Source: Massilia arenae (GTDB taxonomy: Bacteria > Pseudomonadota > Gammaproteobacteria > Burkholderiales > Burkholderiaceae_D). Taken from it: DNA of 64,000 bases. Numbering within the stretch: the first letter of the stretch is position 1; every line of letters begins with the position of its first letter. The stretch spans positions 1 through 64,000 of the forward strand of contig NZ_VPFD01000018.1 in assembly GCF_008014745.1 (NCBI RefSeq). The letters are read 5' to 3'. The translations under genes and the position numbers were made by a program. Shown piece after piece: positions 36,941-45,027 of this stretch. The notes under the pieces are model-generated. The model did not search any database, had not been told where the DNA came from, and worked only from the letters and a program-made list of their open reading frames with translations.

Positions 36941-36958
36941 GGCTGAATAAAATCAGCC
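36937..36958 (-). terminator. Intrinsic terminator of the sirtuin operon
   Basis: On the minus strand GGCTGA-TTTTAT-TCAGCC is followed directly by TTTT (plus-strand 36937-36940). It lies 16 bases past the sirtuin stop and is a convincing Rho-independent terminator. It abuts DnaA-box module B. Confidence 0.8.
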
Positions 36959-36973
36959 ACTTAGTGTTCAATA

Positions 36974-37789
36974 TTACTTGATCACAATTTCCATTTCCTG
37001 AGCGATTCCCTGCAGCGCGGCGAGTGCTCCCATCGGGATTCCAACGCCACGCACGATCCGGTGTTCGCGTGGATTGATGCGGATGGCGTGCACGCCCTGC
37101 GACTCGGTAACGCGGCGTACCGACGGCAGGTCAGTGCCGGCCCCGAGCTCGATCACGGCCAGCTTGGCGACCCCGGCGCGCCACTGCGCCAGCCGACCGA
37201 GCTGGGCCTCACTGGGAAGGTCGACCCAGGCGACGTCGTTGAACATCAGGATGTTGGGACGGGCCAGGGCGCCGCATTGTGGGCAGGTCGGCAGCGGCGA
37301 CAACAGCGCGCAGCGGGCCAGGTCGACCTCGGGCTCGACGTCGTCCGCCGGCCAGGTTAGGTCGCAGCAGGGGCGAGTGCATTGCAGGTGGTGGATGGTG
37401 CCGTGAATTTCGGCGACTCTGTCGGCCGCAAATCCCGCGCGCTGGAATTGGCCGTCGACATTGCTCGTGAAGACGAAGCTGCCGTGCCGCATGCGTTCGC
37501 CCAGCGCGCGCAGGATCGCGAAGCCCGCATGCGGACGCGTGCGCCGGTACAGGTCGAGGCGGTGGCCATAAAAGCCCCAGGCAAGCTGCGGATCTCGTTC
37601 GAAACTGGCCGGATTGGCCATCTCGCGAAACGGCAGGCCGCGTTCGGCCAGTGGCGGATAGGCTTTCCAGAAGCCGGTATTGCCGCGAAAATCAGGCAGG
37701 CCTGAATCGACGCCGATGCCGGCGCCGGCAGCGATTAAAAGGCCGTCGGCCTCCCGCAGCAGTTCGCAGGCGCGCGCGATCTCATCCAT
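36974..37789 (-). CDS. SIR2 family NAD-dependent deacylase (sirtuin)
   Basis: 271 residues from ATG 37789. NAD-binding motifs are LIAAGAGIGVDSGLPDFRG, FTSNVDGQFQRAGF and the catalytic His in AEIHGTIHH. The zinc site uses CTRPC and CPQC (four Cys). GIGVDSGLPDFRG instead of GISTxSGIPDFRG, and NVDGQFQ instead of NIDGLH, mark a divergent bacterial subgroup whose substrate is unknown. No macrodomain or lipoate ligase partner is next to it, so it does not look like a SirTM system. The ATG lies inside the end of the HD-domain gene (8-bp overlap), so they were co-expressed before that gene was damaged. Confidence 0.88.
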   Translation of the reverse strand: MDEIARACELLREADGLLIAAGAGIGVDSGLPDFRGNTGFWKAYPPLAERGLPFREMANPASFERDPQLAWGFYGHRLDLYRRTRPHAGFAILRALGERMRHGSFVFTSNVDGQFQRAGFAADRVAEIHGTIHHLQCTRPCCDLTWPADDVEPEVDLARCALLSPLPTCPQCGALARPNILMFNDVAWVDLPSEAQLGRLAQWRAGVAKLAVIELGAGTDLPSVRRVTESQGVHAIRINPREHRIVRGVGIPMGALAALQGIAQEMEIVIK

Positions 37790-38351
37790 GGGCACTCGCC
37801 TTCAGCCGCTCGAGCTCGGCCAGGAAGCGCTCGCAGGCCACGGCAGGCGGCCATGGCTCCCACGGCCGGCAATCGTAATGAGCGGCGAGCGGATCCTCGG
37901 CCAGCACCTCGGCGCGGATCTTGAGGGTGCGCCGCACTTCCTCGCGTGACCAGCCGGCCACGTGCACGGCCTCGCTTGCCGCGGCCAGGCGGTCGGCGCG
38001 CTTGTGCGCCGCGTGGCCGCGCGTGTCCCAGGCCGGCAGGCCGTAGCGCAGGAAGACCATGTGCTCCAGGCGCTTGGTCAGCGCGCGGAAGGCGTCGCCC
38101 AGGAAAGGCTTGATGACCGAGATCGCATCGAAGCCGAGCAGGCCTTCCTCTGCGTCGTGCAGCAGCTCGCGCAATTCTTCCAGCGGCGTGATGGAAGGCG
38201 CCGCGGCGCGGCGCAGCAGCATGACCGCGATCGAGTGCTGGGCGACGGACAGCGGATGCTTATATCCCCCCAAAAGACTATAACAAATTGCAAGGCCTCC
38301 TATGACGAAGCTGGGTGCCAAGATTGTTATGTTTAATATTTTGTATAACAT
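37782..38351 (-). pseudogene. HD-domain phosphohydrolase gene lacking its normal 5' end
   Basis: The C-terminal 160 residues are a GC-rich HD-superfamily (YfbR/5'-nucleotidase-like) protein: HPLSVAQHSIAV, LLHDAEEGLLGFDAISV and ARFGL-like RYGLPAWDTRGHAAHKRADRLAAA. The expected first 40-50 residues are absent. The frame instead runs into AT-rich DNA at about 38266-38290, giving an unrelated hydrophobic start (ILNITILAPSFVIGGLAICYS). The frame stays open with an ATG at 38351, so a chimeric product cannot be excluded. I read it as truncation by insertion of the islet. It overlaps the sirtuin gene. Confidence 0.7.
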
Positions 38352-38552
38352 TTCGCATTAGCATCGCGTACAGGTCTTTGTGTTGTGAAGATGCAACATC
38401 TACATGATTGTTTTGACCTACATGTGCATAGGTTGAAATTTTCCGCGACACGTCAGCTTGATCTTCCTGGACATCGTCAACCTTGAGCTAGCATTGAACA
38501 AAGCCCGTTGCGCATTACTAACTACTTGCCGAAACGTGGGCCTAAAGGTTGC

Positions 38553-38587
38553 AAGCATCGCCAGTGTATCGCGTGTCGGTGATGCTT
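38553..38587 (-). terminator. Hairpin downstream of the islet zinc-ribbon gene
   Basis: AAGCATCGCC (38553-38562) pairs with GGTGATGCTT (38578-38587) at nine or ten positions around a 15-base loop. It lies about 60 bases past the end of the minus-strand unknown gene. Nearby 38436-38458 carries TGACCTA...TAGGTTGA, a second short inverted repeat. Confidence 0.4.
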
Positions 38588-38645
38588 AATCTATCGTTAT
38601 CGCTTTTGGCTCGACATTAGAATTAGCTAAATTCGCGATAGCGTT

Positions 38646-39884
38646 CTACGGCTGCTGGTAAAGAGATGAATTCTTACCGTTCACTTGTTCAAAAGCTGCC
38701 GTGCCCGTATGAAAAACTTTGTCGAAAAGGACGCTCGTAATTACTGATTCCTTGTGTGGTTGTAGTCGGCCCCAGGGGCGAATTTGTTGATTATTTGCTA
38801 TCCGGCGATCGACATCACGCATTATTATTGTTGAGATCATGTTGTACACATGGGGGTGAGAATAAGTTCCTTCCTGCACTAATGCTGCAACGGTTCGCAT
38901 TGTGCACCATAGAATATTCCATACCTGAGGCAATGAAAGCCGATCTAGACAGTACCTAATTGCTCCGGCTACCTTCTCCGTGTATAGCATTTGCCTTTTA
39001 AATCTGTAGCGGTCACAAAGTTCACCGAAGTAGCGTTCACACTCCGCCTCTGCAATCAGGTACCAAAGGGCCGAAGCAGATGCAGGATCGAATTTTCCTA
39101 TGATCAGTTCGAGAGCGTTCATTAAAGACGCCGGGGTCATTTTGCGTTCGTCAAGGACTAGTATCCATGTTACGTCATTGGGTAGAAATGTGAGATAGCT
39201 GTTGTCTCCAATATTAGGAAACGGACGATTACAGCTTGACGGAGATGGGATGATTATTTTTTCGCTGTGCAGGTGGAGATATATCTCCGTCGTAAGACTT
39301 GGTGTTGGTGCTAGCGTTCCGATTTGGGCACTGATAGGAGCTATCGTATTGTTGTTCCATTGCTCGCCAGCGGCCGAGAGGAGGCTGTATAGCAGAAATG
39401 CGTTAGTATAATCTAGCTGATTGTAATCAATGACAGTACGAACCTTTTGAGAAGATGCTTCTGATACCTGATCGAGGGGCAATTCGGGCGGTTTGCTTTG
39501 TTTTACTGCTTGTCTATCAATGCAGTTGTCGCAGCGATACTGCCTATTTCTTTTCGCTACTCGCGTCACTGATTCAAAATGCGTGCGACTGGTGACCTGT
39601 ATAGGGTTTGTGCATTCCTCGCAACGTAAATAAAGAATATAAGCAGAGCTGTTTTCTTTTGTGAGGGAATGCAGAGCTGCCCGGCTCTTTCGGGTCTGTA
39701 TTGTTAGCTGGGCAAGGCTAGAACACCATTTTCCGTGCTCGTTCAAAGACCAGTAAGCTAGGCATAATTCGTTGATGTAGTCATCATTGGTAAAAAAACA
39801 AAGAAGTGGCGATCGGGCGATGGTCATGATGATGTAATTTTTCGGACAGGCAAAAATTTCTTCGATGAAACTTTTATGAGTCAA
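38646..39884 (-). CDS. Unknown islet protein with a two-part zinc ribbon
   Basis: 412 residues if started at TTG 39884; ATG 39827 gives 393 residues. Neither has a good ribosome binding site. Around residues 87-123 are LRCEECTNP and YRCDNCID, two CX2C pairs 31 residues apart, a probable zinc ribbon. The rest is mainly alpha-helical with hydrophobic patches (AFLLYSLLSAAG, LWYLIAEAECERYFG, WNILWCTMRTVAALVQEG), but no membrane protein pattern or catalytic motif can be assigned. The AT-rich codon use differs from all neighbours. It is transcribed divergently from an XRE regulator, which suggests a regulated accessory or defence-type module. Function unknown. Confidence 0.6.
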   Translation of the reverse strand: MTHKSFIEEIFACPKNYIIMTIARSPLLCFFTNDDYINELCLAYWSLNEHGKWCSSLAQLTIQTRKSRAALHSLTKENSSAYILYLRCEECTNPIQVTSRTHFESVTRVAKRNRQYRCDNCIDRQAVKQSKPPELPLDQVSEASSQKVRTVIDYNQLDYTNAFLLYSLLSAAGEQWNNNTIAPISAQIGTLAPTPSLTTEIYLHLHSEKIIIPSPSSCNRPFPNIGDNSYLTFLPNDVTWILVLDERKMTPASLMNALELIIGKFDPASASALWYLIAEAECERYFGELCDRYRFKRQMLYTEKVAGAIRYCLDRLSLPQVWNILWCTMRTVAALVQEGTYSHPHVYNMISTIIMRDVDRRIANNQQIRPWGRLQPHKESVITSVLFDKVFHTGTAAFEQVNGKNSSLYQQP

Positions 39885-39896
39885 GTTGTAAATTCT

Positions 39897-39906
39897 GAGT
39901 ATACTC
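39897..39906. promoter_or_regulatory. Perfect 10-bp palindrome between the two islet genes
   Basis: GAGTATACTC lies in the 48-base gap between the divergent zinc-ribbon and XRE genes and contains TATACT, a good -10 for the XRE gene. It is the likely operator of the XRE protein, allowing autoregulation. Confidence 0.5.
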
Positions 39907-39932
39907 CGAAGACTAAGTGATGCCGGAAGGAC

Positions 39933-40193
39933 ATGCTTTCTCCCTTTGTTGGGAGATCTCAGTTGGATCCTGGGCTAGCATTTGGAAAAGTATTGCGAGT
40001 AGTTCGTACAGAAGCGGGCCTAACGCAAGAACAGTTAGCCCTTGCAGCTGGAGTTGATCGCTCTTTTGTTAGCATGGTTGAGCGAGGTGTGAACCAGCCA
40101 ACCATTCGGATGATTTTTAGGTTCGCAGCTGCACTCGGGGTAGCGCCAAGCCGTTTGGTTGAGCTAACTGAGGCCAAAGTCCTTTTGTCTTAG
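39933..40193 (+). CDS. XRE-family helix-turn-helix regulator
   Basis: 86 residues, preceded by GGAAGG (39925-39930). A single HTH_3 domain: LAFGKVLRVVRTEAGLTQEQLA, then AAGVDRSFVSMVERGVNQP, the recognition helix region, and TIRMIFRFAAALGVAPSRLVEL. The size is that of phage-repressor-like, toxin-antitoxin or restriction-control proteins. No toxin, restriction or methylase gene is beside it. Most likely it regulates the divergent zinc-ribbon gene and itself through the palindrome upstream. Confidence 0.85.
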   Translation: MLSPFVGRSQLDPGLAFGKVLRVVRTEAGLTQEQLALAAGVDRSFVSMVERGVNQPTIRMIFRFAAALGVAPSRLVELTEAKVLLS

Positions 40194-40363
40194 TCGAAAC
40201 CAACTCGTTGAGCTCAATGCTGCAGAAGCCAGCCATTGCGCAGCGGTATCGCGGGCGCCGATTTCAGAACAGCTCAATCCGCTGAGCTTGTTCGTTATCA
40301 GGTAGGTAAGTTTTCCTGTGATTTAGGATGCGATGAACCTCGACCTTTCCCAAAGGCCCATCC

Positions 40364-41520
40364 GTGCCAAAGATCACCTTGCTCCAACGATCAAACCTGT
40401 CCGAAGACCAGTGGCATTCCATGCTCATCTCGCTTCTCCGGGGAGCTGCCGCGCTACAGGTCGCGGCCGCGCACCTGCGCGCTCAGGTCTACCCCGGCTT
40501 CAGCACTGTCCAGGACCCTTCGCTCGCCTTCCAGGCGCTTGCCTTCGCCAGCGGGTTCGCGTATCTGGCGGTGATCGTGTTCTTCGTTCTCAGCGGCTGG
40601 CTGGTCGGGGGCAGTCTGCTCAACCGCCTCGACACCGATAACGCCATCTCGAATTACGCCATCGATCGGGTGACTCGATTATGGATCGTGCTGATACCGA
40701 CCTTTGGCGTCATGTTGCTGTTCGGCCTGGCCACAGGCGCACTCGATCCATCGAAGCTGTCATTCGCGCCGGACAATGCGTACTCGGTTACTGCGTTGAT
40801 CGGAAACCTGCTTGGACTGCAAAATATTCTGGTGCCTGAGTTTGGAGGTAATTTTCCGTTGTGGAGCCTAGCGAACGAGACTTGGTATTACGTGCTGTTT
40901 CCTCTACTCGTCATGCTATTTCGTACCCGGTCCACGTGGCGCCGGGTCCTGATCCTGTTGACGGTTGCCGCTATCGTACAACTGCTGAACAGCGCAATCC
41001 TGCTGTACTTTTCGATCTGGCTGCTGGGTGCAGCATTCTCACGCGTGCGGATCGAATGTGGCCCGTTCCTGCGCTGGACCTTATTTCTTGGACTCATCGG
41101 CGCGGCTGCCGCTATCCGCCTGAAAGGGAAGAGCGACATCAGTGTGGACAGCTTTGTCCAGTACCTGTTATTCAGCATGGTCTTCGTGCTGTTTCTGTCG
41201 AGCATGCAAGTCACGTGGGCACGTACGCGAGCTAACGAGTGGGTCAACCGCGTCGGGCGATTCTTTTCGGAGTTCTCGTTTACGCTGTATGTCCTGCACA
41301 TTCCACTGATGGGGCGATGCTGCACCTTGCAGCGCCCGTCCTTGGCAACGCCAAGCTCGATCCTCACCGGCCGCTGCATTTGTTGGTGTATCTGCTCCTG
41401 TATGTTGGGCTCGTCGTCGGCGCCTTCCTGTTTCACCTGCCGTTTGAAGCCAGGACCTATCAGGTCCGGGAATGGCTGAAGACGACGTTACGATTCCGGA
41501 GCGGCGCCGTCCGGGTTTGA
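40364..41520 (+). pseudogene. Acyltransferase-3 family gene with a frameshift near its end
   Basis: The frame from GTG 40364 (AAAGG upstream; ATG 40421 also possible) encodes an inner-membrane acyltransferase of the OafA/NolX type: ISLLRGAAALQVAAAHLRAQV, FFVLSGWLVGGSLLNRL, FPLWSLANETWYYVLFPLLV and about nine helices. After LYVLHIPLM (about 41311) the frame turns to nonsense, while the shifted frame continues with AMLHLAAPVLG, then a last helix LLVYLLLYVGLVVGAFLF and stops at 41520. One missing G in the GGGG run at 41311-41314 explains this. It is either a real inactivation, phase variation or a homopolymer error. Its target sugar is unknown. Confidence 0.8.
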
Positions 41521-41560
41521 TTTCCGGCGCCGCCGCATAGCCAGGGCAGGGAACTGCAGG

Positions 41561-41597
41561 ACAAGTGGCGTCGTTGACAACAACGGACGCCACTTGT
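41561..41597. promoter_or_regulatory. Very strong hairpin before the copper region
   Basis: ACAAGTGGCGTC (41561-41572) pairs perfectly with GACGCCACTTGT (41586-41597), and GTTG/CAAC extends the stem to 16 bp with a 4-base loop and one bulged G. It lies 41 bases after the acyltransferase stop and 16 bases before the first copper-region gene. It may be a terminator without a T-run, a 5'UTR element or the end of a lost mobile element. Confidence 0.6.
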
Positions 41598-41613
41598 AGC
41601 ATCCCACTTAATC

Positions 41614-42024
41614 ATGAAGAACCTCTCTCGTCCATCGCGGCTATTCGCTGCGACGATCACCCTTTTCAGCATCCTGTTCATGCAGCTTGCTGTGGCGGCG
41701 TACGCCTGCCCGGCGCTGAGCGTGCAGCATGAAAGCGAAGTCGCGCGCATGTCGGCCTACGTGCCGCCAGACGAGATGCCGGCCTGCCACGAGATGGACC
41801 TGGTGCAGCCCAGCCTTTGCCACGCCTACCACCAAGCGGACAACCAATCGCTCGACAAGCCAGGGGTGCCACCACTGCAACCGTTCCTGGCCGTCGGTTT
41901 CGGCTTGCCGCTGCTGCCGCTGGACGTCGCTTACCGACCAGACTCCACCCCCGCTAATCCTCCTTTCCTGACGCGAACAACGTCACCGCCCCTGGCGATC
42001 CGCCACTGCTGTTTCCGTATCTGA
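41614..42024 (+). CDS. Small secreted Met/His/Cys-containing protein of the copper cluster
   Basis: 136 residues. A signal peptide (about 1-31) ends near VAAYACP. The mature part carries possible copper ligands (HESEVARM, MPACHEMDLV, LCHAYHQ) and ends with a conserved-looking LAIRHCCFRI. No named domain is recognised. Similar short proteins sit in front of cus-type operons in betaproteobacteria, which fits its place about 80 bases before cusC. A role in periplasmic copper binding is inferred from composition and context. Confidence 0.6.
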   Translation: MKNLSRPSRLFAATITLFSILFMQLAVAAYACPALSVQHESEVARMSAYVPPDEMPACHEMDLVQPSLCHAYHQADNQSLDKPGVPPLQPFLAVGFGLPLLPLDVAYRPDSTPANPPFLTRTTSPPLAIRHCCFRI

Positions 42025-42100
42025 TCCTCCTGCTTGCCAAGTCTGTCGTCGCTGTGCCTCGCGCACTGGCGATGTTGTGCGTTGCATCCTTGGAGGTTCC

Positions 42101-43435
42101 ATGTTTATCCCATACATCGCGCCCGTGCTGGCGCGTCATCGCGCCTGTCGACACGGCGCACGGCTCGTACTCGCCTCATTGATCTCCGCATTGTGCGGCG
42201 GTGCCGGCGCGGCCAACAGTCCGCTGACACTGCAGGAGGCGCAGTTCCGCGCTGTAGAACGCTCCCGCCTTCTTGCCGCCAAGGACTACGCCGTCCTTGC
42301 ATCGCGAGAACAGGCGGCCGCTGCCGAGCGATTGCCCGACCCGGTCCTGAAGGTCGGCGTCGACAATGTACCGGTCGAAGGACCGGACCGGTTCAGCACG
42401 ACGCGCGATTTCATGACCCAGCGCCGCATCGGCCTCATGCAAGACCTGACGCGCGCCGACAAGCGGCGCTTGCGCGCAGAGCGCTTTGAGCGCGAAGCCG
42501 ACAAGACATCGGCGGAAAAGACTGCGGCCGCCGCCGCGATCGAACGCGACACGGCGGTGGCCTGGCTGGAACGCTATTACGCTGAGGCGATGGCAGGGCT
42601 GGTCGCCGAACAGGAACAGCAGGCGGGCCAGGAGGTCGCGGCGGCCGAGGCTGCATACCGTGGCGGACGCGGCGCACAAGCCGACATTTTCACCGCCCGC
42701 GGCGAAGCGGTGGCCCTGGCTGATCGCGCCCGCGAGCTGGGACGGCGCGTCGCCAACGCCAAACTGGCGCTCGCGCGCTGGATCGGCGAGGCCGCGCAGC
42801 TCCCCCTTGAAGGCAAGCCGGTGCTTGACGCCGTTCCGCTCGATCCGGGGACGCTGGAGACCCAGCTCGGCCATCATCCGGAAATCGCCGTCCTGCGCAA
42901 GCAGGAAGACATTGCGGCAACCGAGGCGGCGCTGGCACGGGCCGACAAAAAGCCAGACTGGAGCGTCGAAGTCGCATTCCAGCAGCGCGGACACGCGTAC
43001 TCGAACATGCTGTCTGTCGGTTTGTCCGTTCCCTTGCAGTGGAATCAAAGTAACCGGCAGGACAGGGAGGTATCGGCACGGCTGGCACAGCTCGAGCAGG
43101 CGAAGGCCGAAAGCGAGGATGCGCTGCGCGCGCACGTAGCCGAGGTGGGGGCCATGCTCAATGAGTGGCAGAGTAACCGGGAGCGCCAGACGCGCCTAGA
43201 GCAGGACCTGCTTCCGCTGGCACGCTCACGGACCACGTCAGCTGTCGCGCAATACCGCGGAGGCAAGATGTCGCTCGCCGACGTGCTCGCGGCGCGGCGC
43301 AGTGAACTCGATGCGCGCTTGCAGGTGCTGCAGCTGGAGGCGGACACTGGCCGTCTCTGGGCACAGCTCCGGTTCCTGGTCCCTGCGGGCAGACAACACA
43401 ATGCTAACCCGGGTACCGACAGGAGGCAGCAATGA
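42101..43435 (+). CDS. cusC: TolC-family outer-membrane channel of a Cus-type efflux pump
   Basis: 444 residues from ATG 42101, set by GGAGG at 42092-42096; an upstream GTG at 42077 is less likely. A signal region is followed by two TolC repeats: LTLQEAQFRAVERSRLLAA, ERYYAEAMAGLV and PDWSVEVAFQQRGHAYSNMLSVG, which is membrane-spanning strand sequence. Long helices (EQEQQAGQEVAAAEAAYRGG) form the periplasmic tunnel. It completes the tripartite export path for Cu+/Ag+ from the periplasm to outside. It overlaps cusB by 4 bp. Confidence 0.88.
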   Translation: MFIPYIAPVLARHRACRHGARLVLASLISALCGGAGAANSPLTLQEAQFRAVERSRLLAAKDYAVLASREQAAAAERLPDPVLKVGVDNVPVEGPDRFSTTRDFMTQRRIGLMQDLTRADKRRLRAERFEREADKTSAEKTAAAAAIERDTAVAWLERYYAEAMAGLVAEQEQQAGQEVAAAEAAYRGGRGAQADIFTARGEAVALADRARELGRRVANAKLALARWIGEAAQLPLEGKPVLDAVPLDPGTLETQLGHHPEIAVLRKQEDIAATEAALARADKKPDWSVEVAFQQRGHAYSNMLSVGLSVPLQWNQSNRQDREVSARLAQLEQAKAESEDALRAHVAEVGAMLNEWQSNRERQTRLEQDLLPLARSRTTSAVAQYRGGKMSLADVLAARRSELDARLQVLQLEADTGRLWAQLRFLVPAGRQHNANPGTDRRQQ

Positions 43436-45027
43436 ACAGGAAAACCATGGCGATTGCCCTGCTGGCGGTGCTCGTCGTCGGGGCAGGGGGGTATGGCGTC
43501 TATCGCCTCGGGATGAACAAGGGAATGGAAGCCACGGCCGGAGCAGCCCCGGCGGCGCACGCAGGTGCGGGCGGCGCGCTCGATCCGGCGACCGGAAGGA
43601 AGGTGCTGTACTGGCATGACCCGATGGTGCCGGGGCAGAAATTCGATAAGCCAGGCAAGTCTCCTTTCATGGACATGCAGCTCGTTCCCGTGTACGCCGA
43701 TGCGCCTGCGGACGAGGGCAAGGTCTCGATCAGTCCGGTGGTGGAACAGAATCTCGGGATGCGCACCGCCGATGTCACGCGGGGCAAGCTGACCATGAGC
43801 GTCGAAGCCGTCGGCACTGTCGCATACAACGAGCGCGACGTCGCGCTGGTGCAGGCGCGCAGCGCCGGCTTCGTCGAGCGGCTGTTCGTGCGGGCGCCGC
43901 TCGACCCTGTAAAAAAGGGCCAGCCGCTGGCGGCGGTGTATGTGCCGGACTGGGTCGCGGCGCAAGAGGAATTCCTGGCGGTGAAGCGCATGCCCGGGAA
44001 CGGCCTTGATGGCCTGTTGGATGGCGCCCGGCAGCGCATGCGCCTTGCAGGCATGACCGACGCCCAGATCCGAGCTGTCGACGCCGGCGGGAAGGTGCAG
44101 CCGCGCGTGACGATCAACGCCCCGGTCGGCGGCGTCGTGTCCGAGCTGTCGGTACGCGAGGGAACGACGGTCGCCGTCGGCGCACCGATGTTTCGGATCA
44201 ATGGACTGGGCACCGTCTGGGTCAACGCGGAAGTGCCGGAAGCGGCCGCGGCGCAGGTGCGCCCCGGCACCCTCGTAGAGGCGCGCACCCCATCCTCGCC
44301 TGGCACCGTGCTGAATGGCCGGGTCAGCGCGATCCTGCCGGAAGTCGATCCGGCAACCCGAACCCTGCGCGCGCGAGTCGAACTAGAGAATCCGGGGCAG
44401 CGGCTCGTGCCGGGCATGTTCGCGACCGTGCGCTTCACGCCGGCCGCGGGCACGGACACGCTGCTCGTACCGACCGAAGCAGTCATCCGGACGGGACAGC
44501 GCAGTGTCGTGATGGTGGCGCTCGGGGAGGGCAAGTTTGCGCCGGTGGAGGTCGAACCCGGCACCGAGGGCGATGGCAAGACCGAGATCCGCCGTGGGCT
44601 CGCGGCAGGACAAAAAGTGGTGGTCTCAGGCCAGTTCCTGATCGATTCGGAAGCAAGTCTGCGCGGAACCGCGACTCGCCTGGCCGAGCCCCCGAAAGCT
44701 GATCAAGTCTCGCAGGCCCCGCAAGGCGTGCAACCCCGACCGGCCGATACGGTTGCGGGTACGGGCGCAGATACGGGGGCCGGACGCCATCGCGGCGAAG
44801 GCAAGGTCGAGAGCATCGACAAGGACGAAATCGTACTCTCGCACGGGCCGATTCCAAGCCTGCAATGGCCACCGATGACGATGGGCTTCAAGCTGCGTGC
44901 CGGCGGATTGCCGGGCGAGTTCGCTGTCGGAGACCCGGTGACGTTCGAGTTCCGGCAAAGCGGCGAAGGCGAGTACGAGATCATCAACATCACCCGGACG
45001 CCCGGGGAGAAGAAAGGCTGGAAATGA
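43432..45027 (+). CDS. cusB: Periplasmic adaptor of the Cus pump with fused CusF domain
   Basis: 531 residues. An N-terminal membrane anchor is followed by a heavy-metal-binding domain ([16 protein letters not shown] ... [13 protein letters not shown]). Next come the membrane-fusion-protein repeats: barrel-sandwich and lipoyl halves around [15 protein letters not shown] and [16 protein letters not shown]. The beta-barrel and MP domains end with [21 protein letters not shown]. After an Ala/Pro/Asp linker the last 90 residues repeat a CusF fold ([32 protein letters not shown]), giving Met/Trp copper ligands. So the adaptor carries its own chaperone. It overlaps cusC and cusA by 4 bp. Confidence 0.9.
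   Translation: MNRKTMAIALLAVLVVGAGGYGVYRLGMNKGMEATAGAAPAAHAGAGGALDPATGRKVLYWHDPMVPGQKFDKPGKSPFMDMQLVPVYADAPADEGKVSISPVVEQNLGMRTADVTRGKLTMSVEAVGTVAYNERDVALVQARSAGFVERLFVRAPLDPVKKGQPLAAVYVPDWVAAQEEFLAVKRMPGNGLDGLLDGARQRMRLAGMTDAQIRAVDAGGKVQPRVTINAPVGGVVSELSVREGTTVAVGAPMFRINGLGTVWVNAEVPEAAAAQVRPGTLVEARTPSSPGTVLNGRVSAILPEVDPATRTLRARVELENPGQRLVPGMFATVRFTPAAGTDTLLVPTEAVIRTGQRSVVMVALGEGKFAPVEVEPGTEGDGKTEIRRGLAAGQKVVVSGQFLIDSEASLRGTATRLAEPPKADQVSQAPQGVQPRPADTVAGTGADTGAGRHRGEGKVESIDKDEIVLSHGPIPSLQWPPMTMGFKLRAGGLPGEFAVGDPVTFEFRQSGEGEYEIINITRTPGEKKGWK

Larger units (their letters stand above)
38270..40340. other. AT-rich islet inserted in GC-rich DNA
   Basis: Base composition drops sharply, by eye to roughly 40-45% G+C, against well over 60% on the left. 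The left edge coincides with the truncated HD gene. The islet holds one unknown zinc-ribbon gene, an XRE gene and the non-coding part 38352-38645. I found no integrase, terminal repeat or tRNA. The right edge is diffuse, where the acyltransferase begins. Confidence 0.6.

Noticed and set aside
36974..37789. SirTM-type ADP-ribosylation system
   Set aside because: The catalytic His is kept and there is no macrodomain, GcvH-like or lipoate ligase gene nearby.
39933..40193. Controller protein of a restriction-modification system
   Set aside because: Size and palindrome would fit, but no methylase or endonuclease motif is seen in the neighbouring gene.
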